From positions 22,616,156-22,680,155 of the forward strand of contig NC_059348.1 in NCBI RefSeq assembly GCF_019703515.2: 64,000 nucleotides of DNA. The letters are read 5' to 3'. Positions within the stretch are counted from its first letter, which is position 1. Each line of letters opens with the position of its first letter. Positions 58,273 through 64,000 of this stretch are shown piece by piece. The notes beneath the pieces were generated by a model that searched no databases, was not told the origin of the DNA, and worked only from the letters and a program-made list of their open reading frames with translations. The translations under genes and the position numbers were made by a program. Source of the DNA: Myxocyprinus asiaticus (taxonomy: Eukaryota; Chordata; Actinopteri; Cypriniformes; Catostomidae).

Positions 58273-58650
58273 TGTGGTGATGGGGGCATGGCCGAGCGAC
58301 ATCTGTAGAGAGCGAGGCCGGAAGAGGAAGAACGTTAAGTAAGGATTGAAACATGAGGGAAATTATCTCTTAACAGCTGTTCTGTGTTGCAGTGAGAGCT
58401 GGACAGGGAGAGAGAAGCATGTGAACCTGACTGTGTGCATTTGTTACTGAAAAGCAAACTGCTTTGTGTGTTACACTGAAAAGTGTGTTGAATAAAAAGA
58501 CTTATGTTGGATTGTTTATCTGGCTCCCACTCTCACTGCAACACAGAACAGCTGTTAGAGATAATTTCCCACAGGTGTCAATCCTTACCGCTCTTCCTCT
58601 CCCAGCCTCGCTTTCTACAGACGTCGCTTGGCCACGCCCCCATAACCACA
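58273..58650. mobile_element. Self-complementary LTR-like insertion
   Basis: It starts tgtggtgatgggggcatggc and ends gccacgcccccataaccaca. The two ends are inverted copies over about 125 bp (58273-58399 and 58531-58650). The middle holds aataaaaag near 58490, like a polyadenylation signal. A perfect 5-bp duplication, ttgtc, lies at 58268-58272 and 58651-58655, showing insertion by an integrase-like reaction as one unit. Confidence 0.75.
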
Positions 58651-58840
58651 TTGTCTTATTCAGTTATTTTTGTTATTTCATTCGTATCTACCTATGTTGT
58701 AATCAAGTCACTAGATCTCGAGTCTGAGTCAAGTCACCAATAAATGCATACAAGTCTGAGTTACGAGTCCATGTCTATGTCATAAAATAAGCAAAAAAAC
58801 AAAAAACAAATCACAATTCTGTTGCCATTTTAAGTTTATT

Positions 58841-58843
<3 letters not shown>

Positions 58844-58876
<33 letters not shown>
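58844..58876 (+). repeat. (CA)n microsatellite
   Basis: About 16 ca units. Confidence 0.95.
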
Positions 58877-58877
<1 letters not shown>

Positions 58878-59094
58878 TCAGCCTTTCAAAGTGTATTGTA
58901 CAAGAAACCATACACACATTAACAATATGAAGGTTTAAATATCTGTTGTTTTTTTGTTTTGTTTTTTTCTTAATGTTACTTGAATGTTTGATATTGCTTT
59001 TAGAAACTTAAAGCAGTTTTCTTGATTTGTTTCTTTGTTCTTATTTTAGTACTAACTGTTACTTTGTCTTGAATAATTACTTGAGAACTTAAAA

Positions 59095-59184
59095 TCTATC
59101 TATCTATCTATGTATGCATCTATCTATCTGTCTATCTATCTATCTATCTATTTATCTATCTGTCTGTCTGTCTGTCTGTCTGTC
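59095..59184 (+). repeat. (CTAT)n / (CTGT)n compound microsatellite
   Basis: Tetranucleotide ctat tract with interruptions, followed by six or so ctgt units. Confidence 0.95.
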
Positions 59185-59831
59185 ACAATGTCGTTTATAG
59201 GCCTATACAATAATTAAGGAAATAAAAAATGAGATGTCAGAAAAATAACTTTCCACTGTAAACAACAGTGCCTTCTTGCCATTTATTTGAAGTTTATTTT
59301 TATAAGTATTGTCCTCTAGTGATATATTATCAAAACTCATAATTCAGCTGTTGGAGAATCCACATGATTTTTCATGGATGGATGGATAGATGGATGTTTG
59401 TTCTTTTAACAATGGGATTACTTAATTGTTTTAGCCTACATTTATGATAAACTCATATCACACGAGCCAGTCTCCGTCTCTGTGTAAAACAGCACCTGTC
59501 ATAAATGCATGAACAACATGATCTTATTTTCCCGTTATAATTATAACTCGTAATAATGATTTACAATTTTGATCCACATATTTTCGAATTTTCTACGTAT
59601 GTGCCACCACATAGATTCGGAAAAATCCTTTATGCATTCTAGACAAACTTGTGCAGGTAAGTTTTCTACTGAGGTGAAAGTTTTGAGAGGACACAACGTG
59701 TTCTTTGTTAACGGTCTCTGTCATTTGAGTTGCTCATGTCTCTTACATTGTCAGTGAGCATCAGGATATAATTCTTACAGTACGACTTTAACCATGTATT
59801 ATGCACCACCAACCAAATGGTGTGTTGAATT

Positions 59832-60060
59832 ATCAAAGATAATTATTAATGATTAAAATCAATAGAACATTGATGAGAATCAATGTTAGCTTTTTTAATC
59901 CTTTAAATCAACAGTTATCAAAGATAATCGTTAATTGTTAACATCGATGAAACATTATTTAAAATTAACACTAGCTTATTGATCATTCAAATTCAACAAT
60001 CATCAAAGATAATTATCAACTATCAAAAATCAACAGAATATTAATAAGGATTAACATTGA
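59832..60060 (+). repeat. 85-bp tandem repeat, about 2.7 units
   Basis: atcaaagataat recurs at 59832, 59917 and 60002, exactly 85 bp apart. The units are diverged (cagaacatt / gaaacatt / cagaatatt) but keep the same order. It abuts the LTR-like module that starts near 60058. Confidence 0.8.
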
Positions 60061-61685
60061 CAGGGCACCACCCTGGAATCAGGGACTAATAACCGGATAG
60101 TAAAACAGTCTCAATATTAGATTGTTTTCTTAGGAAAATCGACATCTGAAGAATATCGATTTTCGGAAAAGAAAACAATGAATGAAGGTTTGAATCCGAG
60201 CACTGACATCCCGTCAGCATGACACAGGCGTATGCAAAACAAACCAAAACACTTCTCTTTGTAATATAAACAAAGTTTATTTATGCAGTAATATCAATTA
60301 ATAATTAATACAATGCAGTCAATAAACTTCCGACTTACAACTACAAACTAAACAGTGATATGATTAGATATGGAAATAAAAAAATAATCCTATAACACAT
60401 AAGGTGTGTGTGTGACAGTGTGTGTGTGTGTGTGTGTGTAAGGAGGGACACGCACAAAATGGCGGATGTGACTCTCGTGGAGAGTATGTCACGCGAGACT
60501 TCCTGCCAGGGAATATGACCATGAATGGGGGTGGAGAGAAACCAGTTAATGGCGTCTACCAGTTACCACGTGTATCCGTTTGTAAGATAGCTTAGGGACA
60601 AAGCTGGGCTTTAGCATTAAGCTATCCACGAGCCAAAAATGTGTGCCAGAATGTTTGTGAGGCGTCACGTGCGTGTGTGTGTGGTTAGTACGAGAGAGAG
60701 AGAAGTGACGGCCCTAAAGCCGATTTCGCGATCGTGGGAGAGAAAGCAGCTGTTAGTTCATCGCTCAGAGACGCGGTGCACAGCTCATAAACAGTCCCGC
60801 GTTATCTGACTCTTTAACGGATGAACTCAGTTGCTGTCTCACCTGTGATGGCGAAATTGCACAACAGTCCAATTTGGTTGGACCACAATACAGCAAAACA
60901 AATTTGTGATAATTAATACCCTGAGTATTAATAATGAGCGGACATGGCGGTCCGTAAACTATACAAGCATAAAAACCTTGAAACACAAGAATAACACACT
61001 ATAATATTCTATCTCTGCCCAGACGTAAACCTCTTACTTGAATCGCATGAGGACACAAGTAGAATGTGTTTTCCTCCGTCCTTTATCTCTGACCCGGTTC
61101 CTTGAGGCTCGGGTGATGACGGGAGGCCTTTTCCTCGCTCTGTCGGCGGGCGGTACGGCTGTTGATTCTCGGCGGGCAGGCGGAGAACCCAGAAATGTCG
61201 ACTTGATTGAAGATGGAAGAGAAATCTTTAATCTCTTCACTTCTGTAGGCAAACGGATGAAGATGCGAATTGCTCTGCGGTCTCCTTCGGATCCGTTAGA
61301 GTGTTCAGTTGAACACAGAGTAATCTCAACTCGTCCAGCAAGATGGAGATTGTATGGCCACAGTTTCAAGTCGGACGTTACTTCCTTGTGCCACGAGGTT
61401 GCACCTGAGAGCAGTGATGAACTGCGTCTATACAGGACGAACAAAGTTGCTGGAAGCAAATCCCGGAAGCATTTCAGAGGTATTTCAACTCCTGATGATG
61501 TCATGTTTGAGGGACGTTCTGTTGTGTGCCTCATCCAATAGGAGTTGAGAGTTCGATCCTTTAGTGAGCAAGGCTTCACAGGATTTGTAGTCTGTTTTGG
61601 ACTCACTTTGTTTGATTTTGGCGGGATTTTTATCAGTATAATTTACGACTTGGAATGTGGGGGCTTAAGTTAGGTTTTTACAACT
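60058..61685 (-). other. LTR-like regulatory module, minus orientation
   Basis: On the minus strand the segment begins tgtaaaaacctaac and ends ggtggtgccctgtca, with TG...CA borders. It includes a CCAAT-like box (near 61540), then a GC-rich 500-bp transcribed-leader-like stretch ending in a splice-donor-like caagtaagag (61031-61040). Long frames on both strands (61038-61541 plus; 61606-61034 minus) have no domain and I do not call them. The long LTR interpretation is tentative. Confidence 0.35.
60404..60439 (+). repeat. (TG)n microsatellite
   Basis: tg repeats with one acag interruption. Confidence 0.92.
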
Positions 61686-63800
61686 GTGTTAGGCCTGCCT
61701 TTGTCTTCTATCAGAAAACATGAGGCCCAACAGTAGATGCAGAAGAACTGCAGCCATATGACTTGAAACCCAACCTTCTAACCCTGGAATTCCTCAACGT
61801 CATAAATTAAAAGACTCTGTTTAAGCTGACGTCAAGAAGCCTAGCTGACGCTCACATCTGGCCAATAAACTAACAAAAGAGACTTGTCTAAATGACTTGA
61901 GAACTTCATGCTTCTGAAGAAATGCCCCCACATTCAATGGTTCTGGCCTGACACTGCTATTTTGAACTTCTCTGCAAAGAGGCCCCTAAGTGCAGAGGTC
62001 ACAAGCAATAAAAGACAGAGGACACAGTCCCTGGAACTCCCGGGAAAGACTCAGAACACACCCTGTCTTGTTCCCCTTGAATGACAATGAACAAAACGAC
62101 ACCAATTCGATGACTCTTTATTCTGGACGATAATTAGTCATGAGATCTTCATGAGATTCTCATTATTCTGCAAACAGCATCAAAAAGGAATCCATGAATG
62201 TTGTAAGATGTACAGAATGCATTTAGATCCACAATGTACACAATACCTAGCCTTGCTAGATTATCCTGAAAATTACTTGGACCTGTGATTACTTTCATAA
62301 CTGACAAATTAATGATTATAGCCTGATGTACCTTTTTAAAATATGTGTAGTGATTTGTAATCACTTATAACTGACAAATCAATAAGTATAATCGTCAATC
62401 TTGTATTATTCATCTCATTCTACTAAGAATGGTAACTATTCAAGTAACTATACTCCGACAACCAGGTTTCTCATAAAGTGTAATGTATTATCCATGTTGT
62501 AAAGCCAATTAATTAACCAGTATGATTTGTAACCAGGGATTTTCATGTTTTGTCACTTACACGTGTAATATTTATGAAAGTATGTCACATTTAGAATATA
62601 AATGCTTGCTTGTTTACGTAGAGAATTTTGATGATGATGAATGTCATGTCTCTTGCACTGCTTTCAAGATATAAAAGTTCATGATTAAACATTCACTATC
62701 TTTGGAGCGGGAAGAGTGTAAGGATTCTTCACACAAAGGGTTTTAAATCAACTGTGAAAAGGACAGACCAGTGGACCATGTTACTCTGAAAAGCCACTTC
62801 TGATTGGCTCAGGATGCCTTTGGGGTGCGGCCAATTTCAGTTCAAAAGTCCTTAAACAGGAAGAACACATCTCTCTACTCTTCTGCCTCTCTACTCTTCT
62901 GCCTCTCTTGTCCCGTTTTCTGCTCTTCGAATCCTCTCGTGCTTCTTCCAGATCCTCCGTGCCATGTAGAGTCCAAGGAAATCCTCGGGACACAAAGTCA
63001 CGAGGAAGCCTCTCACTCTCTGCTCTACGGTTCACAGACCCTACGGGAGTTGCGAGTCTTCCCAGCAGAAGGCCTCATTTCAAAGCCCATCAGCTTCATC
63101 CAGACAACAAACTATCAGCGATCTAACAGAGATCCAATACATCGATGAAACGAACTTTCGACAAAGAGCCAAAGAACCAAGCAACACAAAGAACGCAATG
63201 CAAGGAAACACAATGCAAGGAAATGCAATGACACGTAAGTACATCTCCAGACTTTTGCTCAAAGTGCTGGTGTATTAGTTAAATACTTTGGGTAATCTGA
63301 TTGCAAATCTATGTAGACTCAAAGAAGGATAAATGGTTCTTAAGGCATTGTCAACAGACTCGATAAAGTTCATTTTCTCTGCATTGATCATTTATTTCAC
63401 ATTCTGTCACTACTCACCAATCTGTTTCATGTTGTATGTGTTAGATTAGTTTTATTTTTAGAATAGCAATAAAGTTTGTCTGTATTCAAAGATAATTTGA
63501 CTGTGATATATTATGATAAATAATCCCATCCCTGTTTTCAAAAGATTTCGCTTCAAAGCTATACCTAAATATGTGTAATATTGTTTTCAATAAGCCATGA
63601 GAATAATATTACTCCAATAAGTGAATTAATCATAATTCCCTTATTAAAGCTAATTCCTTACAATAGAAATTGTGAGCGGATACAACGAGATGTTGCATTA
63701 CGATTTTAATGGTGGAGAATTTTATTCAGACAAATAATGGTGGTGGTACGTGGGCATTTTAACCCATCCTGTGTACATTAATACTACCAAAATTCTTACA
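61686..63800 (+). other. LTR-like regulatory module, plus orientation
   Basis: It begins near tgttaggcctgcc and ends caaaattcttaca at 63800, where a DIRS end starts. It contains CCAAT-like boxes (gattggctc at 62803; ggccaattt at 62829), a C/T-rich leader with a tandem ctctactcttctgcct (62874-62907), and a donor-like acacgtaagt (63231-63240). The layout parallels the adjacent minus module without obvious sequence identity. No coding domain seen. The LTR interpretation is tentative. Confidence 0.35.
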
Positions 63801-64000
63801 GGAACGTCCTAGTTACTTTCATAACCTCCGTTCCCTGATGGAGGGAACGAGACGTTATGTCCCTCCTGCCACAACCCTGAACTACCCGCTGAAATGGCCG
63901 GGACCCTGTCTCGGCTCCTCAGCATAAAACCTGAATGAGTGGTTGCGAGCCAGCTCCTTTTATACCCGTATTTCCAGGGGAGTGGCATGCAAATTCCATG
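63801..64000 (+). mobile_element. DIRS-F: family 1 end module at window edge
   Basis: It begins at gtcctagttactttcataacc, which is the right-end half of the family 1 ICR. It continues as in copies B and C (ccgttccctgatggaggga, aacctgaatgagtggttgcg) to the inward TATA (cttttata, 63957-63964), where the window ends. The left-end half of the ICR and all upstream element sequence are absent, so this is either a truncated copy or a hairpin-like solo end. Confidence 0.8.

Noticed and set aside
61038..61606. Overlapping 167- and 190-codon frames on both strands
   Set aside because: No domain on either strand. The region looks like an untranslated leader with a splice-donor-like end.
1..64000. CRISPR arrays, tRNA or rRNA genes, operons
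   Set aside because: No regularly spaced short repeats with unique spacers, no cloverleaf-like gene or rRNA segment, and no bacterial-style gene clusters were seen by eye. A tRNA scan was not possible.

Overview
This window looks like teleost, most probably cyprinid (carp/goldfish/zebrafish-like), intergenic or intronic DNA made mainly of transposable elements. I infer the organism from AT-rich unique DNA full of microsatellites, fish-type DIRS retrotransposons with a tyrosine recombinase, hAT and Tc1 remnants, and short dispersed repeats I associate with cyprinid genomes. I see no convincing host protein-coding exon, rRNA or tRNA. Almost every long open frame belongs to, or shadows, a transposon gene.

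The main content is DIRS-type retrotransposons. Family 1 occurs as copies A (1-3843, minus), B (7205-10489, plus), C (28008-34216, plus), D (44209-49543, minus), a 5' piece E1 (17212-18350, minus) and an end module F (63801-64000). A second family, E2, lies at 13279-17211 (minus). They encode a gag-like protein with a Cys/His-rich N-terminus, a reverse transcriptase (RT) with YLDDW, RNase H (RH), a methyltransferase-like (MT) domain and a tyrosine recombinase (YR) with HxxR and a terminal Tyr. Copies B, C and D keep inverted terminal repeats (ITRs) containing a TATA box, plus an internal complementary region (ICR) equal to the reverse complement of both outer ends. That is the mark of DIRS replication through a circular intermediate. 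Every copy is broken by stops, frameshifts or deletions, so none is autonomous as it stands.

The layout is nested. At 12679-19729 a hAT-like element with an 8-bp target duplication contains the E2/E1 fusion, which itself carries a fold-back Tc1-like element (13811-15031) and a solo LTR-like insertion (15175-15420). At 43729-50721 a second hAT-like element contains DIRS D and a 580-bp palindrome. Around 34.2-36.8 kb are two related LTRs, one followed by a primer-binding site. At 58273-58650 a self-complementary LTR-like insertion is flanked by a perfect 5-bp duplication. From 59.8 kb to the end are an 85-bp tandem repeat, two head-to-head LTR-like regulatory modules and the start of another DIRS end.

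The remaining stretches (about 3.9-7.2, 19.7-28.0, 36.8-43.6, 51.4-57.3 kb) are AT-rich, with short dispersed repeats, MITE-like elements and microsatellites, and no supported gene.
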